From positions 1 to 64,000 of the forward strand of contig JAIXKK010000101.1 in the NCBI GenBank assembly GCA_026954325.1: 64,000 nt of DNA. Direction: 5' to 3'. Positions 1-9,412 of the stretch are shown piece by piece. Every line of letters begins with the position of its first letter. Within the stretch, counting starts at the first letter, position 1. The stretch comes from Bryobacterales bacterium. GTDB lineage: Bacteria; Acidobacteriota; Terriglobia; Bryobacterales; Bryobacteraceae. Below the pieces are notes generated by a model. It did not search any database, had not been told where the DNA came from, and worked only from the letters and a program-made list of their open reading frames with translations. The position numbers and the translations under genes are program-made.

Positions 1-955
1 CACTTGGGGTCTCCGAGGCGAGAGCGAGGGCATACATGCCGACGACTCCAGGGACATCCACTTCGCAGCCGCTGGGGAGCAGGTTGTTGCTCATCATGCT
101 CATGACGGTGCAGGGGACGACGCCGAAGTATTCTTCCATGGAGGTCCAGCATTGGACGGCGCTGATGTCGAGGTCATTGGCGGCCATCCATTCGTCGATG
201 ACCGCGCCGAGTTTGGCCATTTTGATGAGCGCTTCGGCGGGGATGCCTTCGGTGGAGACATAGCCGCGGATCTGGTCGAGCTTGGCGGTGACGGCGGGGT
301 CGCTGTCGCCTCGTTTGCCGATGCGGCCGAAGATTTCGGAGAGGTCGATGGGCTCGATGGTGATGCCGTTGGCTTCGAGGATTTTTTCGCTGTAGCGGAC
401 GGTGTTGAAGGCGGCGGGCCGTGCTCCAATGGCTCCGATGCGGAGGCGGCGGAGGCCGTTGGCGACGCGGCAGACGGCGGCGAACCAGGCGAGGTCGAGG
501 GCGAATTCGTGCGAGGACGGCGTCTCGGTGTGGAGGCGGGTGAGGGAGAAGGGGATGCGATACTGCTGAAGGTTGTTGCAGGCGCTCATTTTGCCGCAGA
601 AACTGTCGCGGCGGCCGGCAATGGTCATCTCGCCGGCAGTGTCAGGGAAGGCATGGATGAGGACGGGGACGTCGAGTCCGGCGGAGCGAATGGTTTCGGC
701 GATGGCTTTTTCGTCGCCGAAGTTGGGAAGGGTGACGATGATGCCGTGGAGGGCGTCGCGGTGTTCGCGGAAGAGTCCGGCACAGAAGCGGGCTTCCTCG
801 CGGGATTCGACAGCGCCGTGGCGGGTCTGCCCGGGCGTTGGACAAACCACGCCATAGCCGGCGGCTTCGAGGGTGGCGATCATTTCATCACGCCCGCTAC
901 GGGCGAGGTGGCCGGGGAAGAATCCGCGGTTTCCGGCGACGAGTCCGAAGGTCAT
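1..955 (-). CDS. L-fucose/L-arabinose isomerase-family protein (3' part beyond window)
   Basis: The frame is open from the ATG at 955-953 to the left edge, about 318 residues, so the C-terminus is missing. The N-terminus reads MTFGLVAGNRGFFPGHLA, followed by an Asp/Glu-rich helix and a Rossmann-like first domain. A later stretch (ISAVQCWTSMEEYFG) resembles the middle domain of fucose and arabinose isomerases. These enzymes interconvert aldoses and ketoses in the cytosol using a divalent metal. The metal ligands expected in the C-terminal half lie outside the window, so the substrate cannot be fixed. The gene is last seen in a minus-strand run with the small membrane protein ending at 964, a symporter and a sulfatase, which fits uptake and isomerisation of a desulfated fucose-like sugar. 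Family recognition is by sequence memory, not a search. Confidence 0.7.
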   Translation of the reverse strand, partial: MTFGLVAGNRGFFPGHLARSGRDEMIATLEAAGYGVVCPTPGQTRHGAVESREEARFCAGLFREHRDALHGIIVTLPNFGDEKAIAETIRSAGLDVPVLIHAFPDTAGEMTIAGRRDSFCGKMSACNNLQQYRIPFSLTRLHTETPSSHEFALDLAWFAAVCRVANGLRRLRIGAIGARPAAFNTVRYSEKILEANGITIEPIDLSEIFGRIGKRGDSDPAVTAKLDQIRGYVSTEGIPAEALIKMAKLGAVIDEWMAANDLDISAVQCWTSMEEYFGVVPCTVMSMMSNNLLPSGCEVDVPGVVGMYALALASETPS

Positions 956-963
956 TTTTTGAT

Positions 964-1191
964 TCACGAACGATTTCTCCTGAAGGGCGCATAGAGGTAC
1001 AGGTAGATTGCGCCCAAGACAATCAATAGCGCACCCCACCAGATGGCGGCGTGGAGGTTCCAGAGCACGACTTCGGCTTCGGGAGGGTGGCTAAGTCCGT
1101 AGATGCCCGCGCCGGTGATGAGCACACCGTAGATGAACAGCAGCGCGCCGATGAAGAACCAGATGGAGATGACTTCTTTACCATGAGACAT
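964..1191 (-). CDS. Small two-helix membrane protein linked to symporter
   Basis: This 75-residue protein has two hydrophobic segments, about residues 9-31 and 46-67, joined by a short loop with a HPPEAEVVLWN stretch, and a basic C-terminus (FRRNRS). The topology resembles the small accessory proteins often encoded beside sodium/solute symporters. It starts 5 bases after the symporter stop (1197) and ends 8 bases before the ATG of the isomerase-like gene, so it is almost certainly cotranscribed with both. The function is not known. A role as a symporter-associated subunit is an inference from position only. Confidence 0.7.
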   Translation of the reverse strand: MSHGKEVISIWFFIGALLFIYGVLITGAGIYGLSHPPEAEVVLWNLHAAIWWGALLIVLGAIYLYLYAPFRRNRS

Positions 1192-1196
1192 AGGAT

Positions 1197-2912
1197 TTAC
1201 CAGAAGTAGAGATTGAGGATGAAGAAGACCACGATGACGATGGCGGCCCAGAAGGCGGGGCGATGGTGGAGAGGGATGGCTCCTTCCGCGGGGATTTCGG
1301 TGCAGCCGTAGACCAATCCGACGAGGCTCTTTTCGGGCAGCGGGGTGGTCATCATGCTGACGATGCAGGTGACGGCGACGCAGATGATCCAGGACCAGAG
1401 GCCGCGATACATGTTTTCAGCCATGTCGCGGGCATCGGGGGAGAGCGCGATGATGCGGAGGGCGGAAGGATCGGCCTTGACCCAGGCCCACATGCCGATG
1501 GAGGAGACGGTGCCGGCGAGGAGCCCCCAGAATCCGCCGGCGGGCGTGGCGCGCTTCCACAACATGCCGAGGAGAACCGTGCCGAAGAGGGGCGCGATGA
1601 AGAAGCTGAAGAGGGCCTGGACGTAATCCATGATGCTTTGGAATTGCATGACGAGATAGGCGGCGCCGATGCTGACCAGCACGCCGACGATGGTGCACCA
1701 GCGCCCCATGCCGACATAGTGGGCGTCGCCGGCGTCTTTGTTCATGAAGGCGCGGTAGATGTCGTAGGTCCAGACGGTGGCGAAGGCGCTGACGTTGCCG
1801 GCCATGCCGGACATGAATCCGGCGATGAGGGCGGTGATGCCGAGTCCGAGGAGGCCGGGGCCGCAGTAGCGGGCGAGCATGAGCGGGAGGACTTCGTTGT
1901 AGCTGTGGCCGCCGGAGGCGACAGCCGCGCCTTCGCCGGTGAGTTTCATGGGGAGCACGCCGAGGCCGAGCAGGCCGGGGAGAATCACGATGAAGGGGAC
2001 AAGCATTTTGAAGCCGGCCCCGATGACGGGCGCCATTTTCGCCGAGCGGAGGTCCCTGGCCGCGAGGACGCGCTGGACGACGAGAAAATCGGTGGTCCAG
2101 TAGCCGAAGGAGATGACCCAGCCGAGGCCGAGGACGATGCCGGTCCAGTGGATGCCCATGGGGTTATCGGAGAAGGAACCGAAAGTGCGCCAGAGGTGGG
2201 TGTAATCCTGGGCGGCGAAGTTTTGGGCGATGCGCTTCTGGAGGCCGTCCCAGCCGCCGGCTTCGATAAGCCCGAGGATGGGGATGAGGAGGGCGCCGAG
2301 CCAGATGAGGACGAATTGGAGGACTTCGTTGAAGATGGCGGAGCGGAGTCCGCCGAGGGCCACGTAGACGGCGACGGTGAGGGAGGAGACCCAGATGCTG
2401 AAGTTGATGTCCCAGCCGAGCACGACTTTCATGACGAGGGCCATGGAGTACATATTGATGCCGCTCATGAGGACGGTCATGAAGGCGAAGGAGACAGCGG
2501 AGAGCGCGCGGCTCGGTTCACCGAACCGGAGTTGGAGATAGCCGGGGACGGAATGAGTTTTCGAGATGTAATAGAACGGCATCATGACGAGGCCGAGGAA
2601 GAGCATGGCGGGGATGGCTCCGATCCAATACCAGTGAGTGGCGAGGATGCCGTACTGGTAAGAGGCGGCGGCCCAGCCCATCAGCTCGAGGGAGCCGAGG
2701 TTGGCGGAGAGGAAACTGAGGCCGGCGATCCAGGCGGTCATTTCGCGGCCGGCGAGAAAGAAATCCTCACCCGTGCCGGACTGGCCTTTGAGGTAGAAGC
2801 CGATCAGGAGGACGGTGACGAAATAGATGGCGATGATGGCGATGTCGACGCTTCCGAGCGAAATGAGGCGGGCAGGCGCCTGGAGCAGCAATAAAGAGGG
2901 GATGACAGGCAT
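1197..2912 (-). CDS. Sodium:solute symporter (SSS family)
   Basis: The 571-residue integral membrane protein has about 14 hydrophobic segments, in the size range of the SSS/SGLT family. Typical family features are the N-terminal VDIAIIAIYFVTVLLIGFY helix, the following GEDFFLAGREM segment, and a loop with GGLRSAIFNEVLQF after the fifth or sixth helix. The protein would couple Na+ entry to uptake of a sugar or related solute. Upstream lies a secreted sulfatase (16 bases away) and downstream the small membrane protein and isomerase-like gene, which points to a sugar released by desulfation. The substrate itself cannot be read from sequence. Confidence 0.88.
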   Translation of the reverse strand: MPVIPSLLLLQAPARLISLGSVDIAIIAIYFVTVLLIGFYLKGQSGTGEDFFLAGREMTAWIAGLSFLSANLGSLELMGWAAASYQYGILATHWYWIGAIPAMLFLGLVMMPFYYISKTHSVPGYLQLRFGEPSRALSAVSFAFMTVLMSGINMYSMALVMKVVLGWDINFSIWVSSLTVAVYVALGGLRSAIFNEVLQFVLIWLGALLIPILGLIEAGGWDGLQKRIAQNFAAQDYTHLWRTFGSFSDNPMGIHWTGIVLGLGWVISFGYWTTDFLVVQRVLAARDLRSAKMAPVIGAGFKMLVPFIVILPGLLGLGVLPMKLTGEGAAVASGGHSYNEVLPLMLARYCGPGLLGLGITALIAGFMSGMAGNVSAFATVWTYDIYRAFMNKDAGDAHYVGMGRWCTIVGVLVSIGAAYLVMQFQSIMDYVQALFSFFIAPLFGTVLLGMLWKRATPAGGFWGLLAGTVSSIGMWAWVKADPSALRIIALSPDARDMAENMYRGLWSWIICVAVTCIVSMMTTPLPEKSLVGLVYGCTEIPAEGAIPLHHRPAFWAAIVIVVFFILNLYFW

Positions 2913-2927
2913 GAAGGGATAGGCCTT

Positions 2928-4280
2928 TTACCTTTCCTGAATGGGAAACTCTTTGTTATCGGCACGCGAGGCGCGGAAGAGAGCGCGAAGATCCGCGACG
3001 ATGGCGGGGTTTTCAGCGGCGACGTCGCGGGTTTCGCCGAGGTCGTGTTCGAGGTTGAACAATTCGAAGTTCATGCGGGGGCGCTGGCGGACGAGTTTCC
3101 AATCGCCTTTTCGGACGGCCTGCTGGAAGCCGCCTTCGTGGAATTCCCAATAGAAGTGGTCGTGAGGCTTCTGTTTTTTTCCGAGCAGGGTGGGGAGGAT
3201 GGAGAAGCCATCGATGCCGGCGGGCGCGGGGAGGCCGGCGATCTCGGCCGCGGTGGGGAGGAAGTCCCAGAAAGCCCAGGGGAAGGCGCTGGTCTGGCCG
3301 GGGGTGATTTTTCCTTTCCAGCGGGCGATCATGGGGACGCGGACGCCGCCTTCGTAGAGATCGCGCTTCGTGCCGCGAAGGACGCCGGAGCTATGGAAGA
3401 AATTCGCGTCGTGGTTGCCTTCGTGGTGGGGGCCATTGTCGCTCGCGAAAAAGACGAGGGTGTTTTCGTCGAGGCCCCTGGCTTTGAGGGTGTCGAGGAC
3501 GCGCCCGATGCCGGTGTCCATGCGGGTGATGGCGGCGGCGAAGGTCCGTTCGACTTCGGGCCAGTCCTCCTTGGCGTAGACGCCGAGATCGGGGCACTCC
3601 ATGCCGTTCTTCTGGAATCGCCCGAGTTCGTTGTTGGCGTGCGGGATGGTGTAGGTGAGGTAGAGGAAAAACGGTTGCCGCGTGGTTTGACGTTCGAGAA
3701 AATTGACGGCTTTTTCGGTAAATAAATCGTTTGAAAATGTTTTGCGTTGATGGAACCAGTTGTCCGTGAGGAAGATTTCCGTACGGTTTTCCCAGATATG
3801 TTCGGGGAAGGATGTGTGGGCGTGTAGTTGATTGAGGTAGCCGAAGAATTCGTCGAAGCCCTTGGAGTTGGGGGTGCTGTCCATGTCGAAGCCGCCGAGT
3901 CCCCATTTGCCGAAGAGGGCGGTGCGGTAGCCGGCGGATTTGAGGAGCGAGGCGGCGGTGGCTTCATGGGGCGCGAGACCGAGTTCGGGCTTGCGGTTGC
4001 CGCGGATGGTGGCGTGGCCGGTGTGTTTGCCGGTCATGAGGCAGCAGCGGGAAGGGGCGCAGACGGTGCTGCCCGAGTAGGCTTGGGTGAAGCGGATGCC
4101 TTCGGCGGCGAGGCGGCTGATGTGCGGGGTGCGGATGCGCTGCTGGCCGTAGCATTCCAGGTCGCCGAAGCCGAGGTCGTCGGCGAGGATGAAGAGGATG
4201 TTGGGGCGAGTGGGGGCTGGTTGGGGGAAGGCGGCGGTGGCGGCGGCGGCGCCGAGGAGGTGGCGGCGAGTCAATTCCAT
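2928..4280 (-). CDS. Tat-exported type I sulfatase
   Basis: I start this gene at the ATG at 4280, giving 450 residues. A longer open frame to 4589 overlaps a degenerate gene and lacks coding character. The N-terminus MELTRRHLLGAAAATAAF has a twin-arginine-like signal. NILFILADDLGFGDLECYG supplies the first metal-binding aspartates, and VCAPSRCCLMTGKHTGH carries the C-x-P-S-R motif whose cysteine becomes formylglycine. SDNGPHHEGNHD gives further metal ligands. The enzyme hydrolyses sulfate esters outside the cytoplasm and needs a formylglycine-generating enzyme, not seen here. It is the first gene of the run leading to the symporter and isomerase, so a sulfated fucose-type glycan is a reasonable substrate guess. 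Confidence 0.9.
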   Translation of the reverse strand: MELTRRHLLGAAAATAAFPQPAPTRPNILFILADDLGFGDLECYGQQRIRTPHISRLAAEGIRFTQAYSGSTVCAPSRCCLMTGKHTGHATIRGNRKPELGLAPHEATAASLLKSAGYRTALFGKWGLGGFDMDSTPNSKGFDEFFGYLNQLHAHTSFPEHIWENRTEIFLTDNWFHQRKTFSNDLFTEKAVNFLERQTTRQPFFLYLTYTIPHANNELGRFQKNGMECPDLGVYAKEDWPEVERTFAAAITRMDTGIGRVLDTLKARGLDENTLVFFASDNGPHHEGNHDANFFHSSGVLRGTKRDLYEGGVRVPMIARWKGKITPGQTSAFPWAFWDFLPTAAEIAGLPAPAGIDGFSILPTLLGKKQKPHDHFYWEFHEGGFQQAVRKGDWKLVRQRPRMNFELFNLEHDLGETRDVAAENPAIVADLRALFRASRADNKEFPIQER

Positions 4281-4321
4281 TCCAGGCAGTCTATCAAGAT
4301 CCCATAGTATGGGAGGAGGCT

Positions 4322-4880
4322 TTCGAATCATGCACGCGCGAAGCACGGCAGGTGGGTACGACGCGGAGCAACGATTTCCCGACGACGGAAGGCGCCTATC
4401 AGCGGGAGCGGAGGGGCCGCTCGGACATTTACGTGAACAAGATCGATCGGGAGGGGAAGCCGATGGTCTACTCGACCTTGCTCGGGGGAATCGGACGAGG
4501 ATGCACACGCGGTGGCGGTGGACCGTGAAGGCGACGTGTATGTGGCAGGCCTCAGTCTCTCGGCTTCGTATCCTGGTTTCGTGAGCCACAGCGCGGGCGA
4601 GGTCGTCACCAAGCTACGGGCGGATGGGAGGGCCGTACTCTTCTCGGTTACGATAGGCGGCAGGATAGCCGCAATGGCAATGGATGCGGCGGGGAGCGTG
4701 TATTTCTGCGGCGCGGCCGGCGCCGGGCATTTGGCGGTGACGCCGGGTGCATTCCAACCCGTGGCCGGCGGAAGTAGCGCAGGGTTTGCCGGCGGATTCT
4801 CCGGGCGGGTCAGCATCCAGTTCCGCCGTAACGTCAACTTCGGATACTGCGCGGTTCCCGTCCCCATTGACGTCCAATAG
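4322..4880 (+). pseudogene. Remnant of SBBP beta-propeller repeat protein, frameshifted
   Basis: Two adjacent frames together read like beta-propeller repeats of the SBBP type common in acidobacterial secreted proteins. Frame one (from about 4322) gives TTRSNDFPTTEGAYQ, then SDIYVNKIDREGKPMVYS and TLLGG. At about 4483 the reading frame must shift to continue as SDEDAHAVAVDREGDVYVAG and on to a second weaker repeat ending at 4880. Without the shift, frame one stops at the TGA near 4526. No start codon, signal peptide or C-terminal sorting signal is visible, so this is a gene fragment with at least one indel. It fills the gap between the sulfatase and the cytochrome gene. Confidence 0.7.
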
Positions 4881-4935
4881 AGTGGGGCACGGCGGCTAGC
4901 CGCGCGTCCCGCTTTGTGGCATCCTACGCTGTATC

Positions 4936-5673
4936 ATGCTTGCCATTGCGCTCCTGTTCCTCGGCGGCGCGGGGGTCTCCGCGCAGACGCCCGAGGATGT
5001 GAATCAGGGGAAGAAGTTGTACCTGGGGCACTGCTCGCCCTGTCATGGCCAGACGGGGACGGGAGGCCGCGGTCCGAATCTTGCCCAACCGAGATTAAAG
5101 CACGGGGCGAGCGAGGAGGCGATCGCCGATGTGATCAAGAACGGGATTGCCGGCACGGAGATGCCGGGGGCGTGGCAACTGAGCGACCGCGAGGCGGCTC
5201 TGATGGCGGCGTACGTGCGCTCGCTGGGGCGCGTCGAGAGGGCGGACCTGCCGGGGGACGCCGTGGCGGGGCGGCGGGTGTTTGAAAGATCGGGCTGCGG
5301 GCAGTGCCACATTGTGAACGGCGAGGGGGTAGCGATGGGGCCGGAGTTGACGGAAATCGGAGTGAGGAGAAACGCGGAGTATACGCGGGAGGCGATTGTG
5401 CATCCGGGGGCCGCGGTTCCGGAGAGCTACCTCTATGTGGAGATCACGACGGCGGCGGGGCGGACGGTGAGCGGGCAGCGGGTGAACGAGGATTCCTTCA
5501 CCATCCAGATTCGGGATTCCACCGGCCGCTACCATTCGTTCCGTAAGCAGGAGATGAAGGAGGTGTGCAAATTCGCGGGACGGTCCGCGATGCCTTCCTA
5601 CCAAGGGAGGCTGGGTGAAGCCGAACTGGACAACCTCGTCGCCTACCTCGCCAGTTTGAGAGGGGAACCATGA
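4936..5673 (+). CDS. Secreted diheme cytochrome c
   Basis: The 245-residue protein has a cleavable signal (MLAIALLFLGGAGVSAQ) and two CxxCH heme sites: CSPCH near residue 35 in a class I domain, and CGQCH near residue 118 in a second domain. The second domain continues with GPELTEIG and a beta-rich region, as in the planctomycete/acidobacterial heme-domain family. Distal ligand methionines are plausible (EMPGAW, AMPSYQ). It acts in the periplasm as an electron carrier. Its stop codon overlaps the ATG of the PQQ dehydrogenase in an ATGA arrangement, so the cytochrome is very probably the electron acceptor of that enzyme. Confidence 0.9.
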   Translation: MLAIALLFLGGAGVSAQTPEDVNQGKKLYLGHCSPCHGQTGTGGRGPNLAQPRLKHGASEEAIADVIKNGIAGTEMPGAWQLSDREAALMAAYVRSLGRVERADLPGDAVAGRRVFERSGCGQCHIVNGEGVAMGPELTEIGVRRNAEYTREAIVHPGAAVPESYLYVEITTAAGRTVSGQRVNEDSFTIQIRDSTGRYHSFRKQEMKEVCKFAGRSAMPSYQGRLGEAELDNLVAYLASLRGEP

Positions 5674-7235
5674 GATTCGTCACGCTGCTGCTGGCCGTTG
5701 CGCTTCAGGCCCAGGTTACCTTCGAACGGATTCGCGATTCGGAACAGGCGCAAGGGAACTGGCTGACGTATTCGGGCAATTATGCCGGGCACCGGCACTC
5801 GCCGCTGAAGGAGTTGACGCCGGCGAATGTCGCTTCGTTGAAGCCGGCGTGGATTTATCAATTCGAGACGGGTGAGAACGAGGTCTCGCCGCTGGTGGTG
5901 GACGGGGTGATGTATGTTACGGCGCCGAATTTCGCGGCGGCCCTGGATGTGCGCACCGGGCGGGCGCTGTGGACCTGGAACCGGCCGGTTCCGAAGGACC
6001 TGAAGACGCTCGGCTTCGGGCGGGTGAACCGGGGCGCGGCGATCCTGGGGGACACGATCTTCGTGGGCACGCTGGATGCTTACCTGGTGGCGCTGGACGC
6101 GCGGTCGGGGGCGGTGCGGTGGCAGGCGCAGGTGGCGGACTACCGGACCGGCCATTGCATCACGGCGGCTCCGCTGGCGCTTCGGGACAAAGTGATTGTG
6201 GGCATCAGCGGAGGGGAGGCCGGGATCCGCGGTTTTGTCGATGCCTACGATGCGAAGACGGGGAAGCGCGCGTGGCGGCATTGGACCGTGCCGGCGCCGG
6301 GGGAGCCCGGCAGTGAGACATGGAGCGGAGATGCGTGGAAGACGGGCGGCGCCCCCACGTGGGTTACCGGAGCTTATGATCCGGAATTGGACCTGGTTTT
6401 CTGGGGCACGGGAAACCCCGGACCGGACTGGAACGGGGACGTGCGCCCGGGCGACAACCTTTACTCCTGTTCGCTGCTGGCGATTGAAGCGGCTACGGGG
6501 AAGCGGCGGTGGCATTTTCAGTTCACGCCGCACGACACGCATGATTGGGACGCGGTTCAGGTACCGATGCTGATCGAGACGACGGTGCGAGGACGGTTGC
6601 GGAAGGTGGTGGCGACGCCGAACCGCAATGCGTTCTACTACCTGTTGGACCGGGCGAGCGGGGAGTTTCTGCTGGCGGCCCCGTTCGCTAAACAGACATG
6701 GGCCAAGGGAATGGATGCCCGCGGGCGGCCGATCGTGCTGCCGGATACGGAGCCGAGCGAAGGAGGCACGCTGGTGTGGCCGAGCCTGCAAGGGGCGACG
6801 AACTGGTTCAGTCCATCGTATGATGCGGCGTCGAATCAGGTGTTTGTTTCGGTGAGGGAGATGGGGGCCTATTATCACAAAGGCGAGGCGGCTTACAAGC
6901 CGGGAACGTTGTTTACCGCGGGAGGCGAGCGGGCGCTACGAGGCGACAAGGCGTTTGGCGCCATCCGGGCGCTGGATGCGGGCAGCGGCAAGCAGAAGTG
7001 GGAGTTCCGGCTGCACTCGCCACCGTGGGCGGGAGTGCTATCGACGGCTGGAGGACTGGTGTTCGGCGGATCGGGTGAGGGGAACTTCTATGCGTTGGAC
7101 GCAATGACGGGGAAGCCGCTTTGGGACTTCCAGACGGGGAACGGGATTGCGTGCAACCCGATCTCGTACCTGGTGGACGGGAAGCAATACGTGGCCATCG
7201 CAGCCGGGCATGTATTGATCGCATTCCGGCGGTAG
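5670..7235 (+). CDS. PQQ-dependent alcohol/aldose dehydrogenase (quinoprotein)
   Basis: This 521-residue secreted enzyme has a short signal peptide (MRFVTLLLAVALQAQ) and the eight-bladed propeller signature of methanol/ethanol-type quinoproteins. Landmarks are NWLTYSGNYAGHRHSPL, repeated Trp-docking strands (TGRALWTWN, SGAVRWQAQ, TGKRRWHFQ), WGTGNPGPDWNGDVRPGD, and TPHDTHDWD with the likely catalytic aspartate. It oxidises an alcohol or sugar in the periplasm and passes electrons through PQQ to cytochrome c. The ATG overlaps the upstream cytochrome stop by four bases. I see no adjacent-cysteine disulfide of classical methanol dehydrogenase; one Cys sits in TGHCITAAP. Substrate unknown. Confidence 0.9.
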   Translation: MRFVTLLLAVALQAQVTFERIRDSEQAQGNWLTYSGNYAGHRHSPLKELTPANVASLKPAWIYQFETGENEVSPLVVDGVMYVTAPNFAAALDVRTGRALWTWNRPVPKDLKTLGFGRVNRGAAILGDTIFVGTLDAYLVALDARSGAVRWQAQVADYRTGHCITAAPLALRDKVIVGISGGEAGIRGFVDAYDAKTGKRAWRHWTVPAPGEPGSETWSGDAWKTGGAPTWVTGAYDPELDLVFWGTGNPGPDWNGDVRPGDNLYSCSLLAIEAATGKRRWHFQFTPHDTHDWDAVQVPMLIETTVRGRLRKVVATPNRNAFYYLLDRASGEFLLAAPFAKQTWAKGMDARGRPIVLPDTEPSEGGTLVWPSLQGATNWFSPSYDAASNQVFVSVREMGAYYHKGEAAYKPGTLFTAGGERALRGDKAFGAIRALDAGSGKQKWEFRLHSPPWAGVLSTAGGLVFGGSGEGNFYALDAMTGKPLWDFQTGNGIACNPISYLVDGKQYVAIAAGHVLIAFRR

Positions 7236-7374
7236 GCCCAAGCGTGCCGGCCGGCTGGAGGAGGCGACGGAAATGGAGGAGGCGGCTTGCATGGCGGCTT
7301 TGAATGGCGTTCGCTTCCTCCTGAATTTTCCTGATTGCCGAGGCGGCCTGTCGCCAGGTGCTCCGGCCCGCTTG

Positions 7375-8745
7375 CTAAGGCGCCGGGCGATGCCAGCCTC
7401 CGGCGTGCTCGGCCAGGCGCGCGGCCTCCGCGGGCCCCCAGGATCCGGGGTCATATTCGTACAGGGTGGCGCCGGCGCCGAGGATAGGCTCGACGATGCG
7501 CCAGGCGGCTTCCACGGCATCCTGGCGCACGAACAACATCGGGTCTCCGCGCATGGCGTCGGTGAGGAGGCGCTCGTAGGGCGCCAGTTCCCCTGTAGCG
7601 TCCAGTTTCATCGCGGAGAGTTCGACGGGCGCTGGCTCCATGGGCGCGCCTGGGCGTTTCACCTGGGCTCCCAGACTGAGCGAGAAATCAGGGCCGAGCC
7701 GGAACCGGAAGTAATTGCTGCCGACAGGGAGTTTCCAGAGCGGTGATTTTTTGAGTTTGACAATCACTTCGGTGGCGGTGACAGGCATGGACTTGCCGGC
7801 AAGAATCAGGAAAGGAACGCCTGTCCATCGCCAGGAATCCACTTCGAGGCGAATGGCGGCAAAGGTCTCCATTTTCGAGGCGGGGTTAACGCCGTCTTCC
7901 TGGCGATAGCCCTTGTACTGGCCGCGCACGACGCTGCGCGGTTCGATGGGCGGAATGGCTTCGAACACCTTCACCTGCTCGTTGCGCAAGGGTTCCGCTT
8001 CGGCTCTCACGGGCGGCTCCATGGCGAGAAAGGCGACGACTTCGAGCAAATGGTTTTGCACGACATCGCGGATTGCGCCGAGTTCGTCGTACAACCGGCC
8101 GCGGCCCTGGACTCCGAAGGCCTCCGTCATGATGATCTGCACGCTGTGGACGTAGTTACGATTCCAGACCGGTTCGAGGAACGTGTTGGCGAAGCGGAAG
8201 AACAGCAGATTCTCGACGGCTTCCTTGCCGAGGAAATGGTCGATGCGGAAGATGGAGGGTTCGGGGAAGTAGCGGAGGAGGAGTTGATTCAAGCTCTGCG
8301 CGGAGGCAAGGTTCCGCCCGAAAGGCTTTTCGATCACCACGCGGGCGCCTTCGGCGCAACCCGCCTGATGGAGCGCCTCGGCCACGTCGCGGAAGAGACT
8401 TGGAGGAATGGCGAGGTAGTGGAGGGGGCGTTTGGCGTCTTTGAGCAGGGTCCGCAACCGGCGAAACGTGGCGATGTCACGGTAGTCGCCGTCGATGTAT
8501 TCCATCCGGTCGACGAGGCGCGTGAAGATAGCCTCATCGAGACGCCCCGCATGCCGCTCGAGGCTTTCGCGCGCGCGTTGGCGAAGGTTGTCAATGGTCC
8601 ATCCCGATTTGGCCACACCGATAACGGGAACGTTCAGCCCGCCTTTGCGAACCATCTGGTAGAGCGCGGGGAAGATCTGCTTGAAGGCGAGGTCGCCGCT
8701 GGCGCCGAAAAAGACCAGCGCATCGGAATCTTCATGTCTTGTCAT
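7375..8745 (-). CDS. zwf: Glucose-6-phosphate 1-dehydrogenase
   Basis: The 456-residue cytosolic enzyme catalyses the first step of the oxidative pentose phosphate pathway, glucose 6-phosphate to 6-phosphogluconolactone with NADP+ reduction. The nucleotide-binding [15 protein letters not shown] is near the N-terminus. The EKPFG motif is followed by the active-site [14 protein letters not shown] with the substrate-binding lysine and catalytic histidine. The length is slightly below the usual 480-510. The ATG at 8745 follows a weak ribosome site. It stands alone, convergent with the PQQ dehydrogenase across about 140 bases. No pgl or gnd neighbour is present. Confidence 0.95.
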   Translation of the reverse strand: MTRHEDSDALVFFGASGDLAFKQIFPALYQMVRKGGLNVPVIGVAKSGWTIDNLRQRARESLERHAGRLDEAIFTRLVDRMEYIDGDYRDIATFRRLRTLLKDAKRPLHYLAIPPSLFRDVAEALHQAGCAEGARVVIEKPFGRNLASAQSLNQLLLRYFPEPSIFRIDHFLGKEAVENLLFFRFANTFLEPVWNRNYVHSVQIIMTEAFGVQGRGRLYDELGAIRDVVQNHLLEVVAFLAMEPPVRAEAEPLRNEQVKVFEAIPPIEPRSVVRGQYKGYRQEDGVNPASKMETFAAIRLEVDSWRWTGVPFLILAGKSMPVTATEVIVKLKKSPLWKLPVGSNYFRFRLGPDFSLSLGAQVKRPGAPMEPAPVELSAMKLDATGELAPYERLLTDAMRGDPMLFVRQDAVEAAWRIVEPILGAGATLYEYDPGSWGPAEAARLAEHAGGWHRPAP

Positions 8746-9412
8746 AGGAACAGTCTACGATGAGCCTCGCGGGCTGAAGCAGAGCGTCGAGCCCGTTTGA
8801 TGGATGTTCTGATTCATGTTGAAGAAATTGTCCGGATCATACCCCGCAAACCCCCGCCGGACTGGACAGGCGCGGTCACGCCGGCCACGTCCGCGCAGTG
8901 GACAGTCACCAGCGGCTTGCAATCAATCATCGTATTGTAGACTTTTCGAGATTGCCCGTGGCCTTTATCGCCGGCTTCGAGCCCGGTTCCGCTGACCAGG
9001 CCGCGGGGCATGTCTACAGTTTGCATCTTATGAAATCCCCATTGGGATAGACAACGGCAGGGGCTGTAATGTTTCTTCTTTCCGTACTATCCAGAAAAAT
9101 CTGACACGGGGCGGATGCGAATGCACAGAACCGCCGCAAGTCACCGCCGCCGCACTGGGCGGCGCATGACGAGGCCAAGGCGCGGCTGCTTCTGGAACAT
9201 GCGCGAAAATCGAAAGCGGCCGCACTGTGCGATGGAAACAGCGTGGTCCGGCCGCTGCGCGGGAAGGGCGCTGATGCCCATACGAGGCGCCGGCGGCGGA
9301 TGGAGCCAACCGCGGCGGATGGAAACCGATGCCCACGCCACCGGACAGGCGCTCTAGGCGCCGCATCATGCCGGGACGGCGCCAGCGCGGAACTTGACCT
9401 GTAATGACGGGA
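8746..9412. other. Long intergenic region, no supported gene
   Basis: About 667 bases lie between the 5' end of zwf and the 3' end of aspS. Open frames of 70 to 113 codons exist on both strands, but they are Arg/Pro/Ser-rich, match no family I know and lack convincing ribosome sites. The promoter of zwf must lie near 8750-8800. The segment 9110-9360 is strongly GC-rich and arginine-coding in several frames, which may be a decayed gene, but I cannot name one. I see no tRNA cloverleaf or riboswitch. Confidence 0.5.

Noticed and set aside
1263-2894. Open frame of 543 codons antisense to the sodium:solute symporter
   Set aside because: It is Asp/Glu/Gly/His-rich and mirrors a GC-rich membrane protein gene; the family match is on the minus strand. 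Similar antisense frames at 9404-11221, 25348-27201, 35770-38199 and 60179-62185 were dropped for the same reason.
4813-4877. Dockerin-like stretch on the minus strand (MDVNGDGNRAVSEVDVTAEL)
   Set aside because: The DxNxDG pattern resembles calcium-binding dockerin repeats used by acidobacterial secreted proteins, but only one half-repeat is present, in antisense to the SBBP remnant, with no continuing domain. I treat it as chance or an unresolvable relic.
8800-9360. Small open frames in the zwf-aspS gap
   Set aside because: They are arginine-, proline- or serine-rich, lack ribosome sites and resemble no family I know. A frame with DEAKARLLLEHARKSKAAAL near 9180-9240 looked protein-like, but it lacks a start and cannot be assigned.
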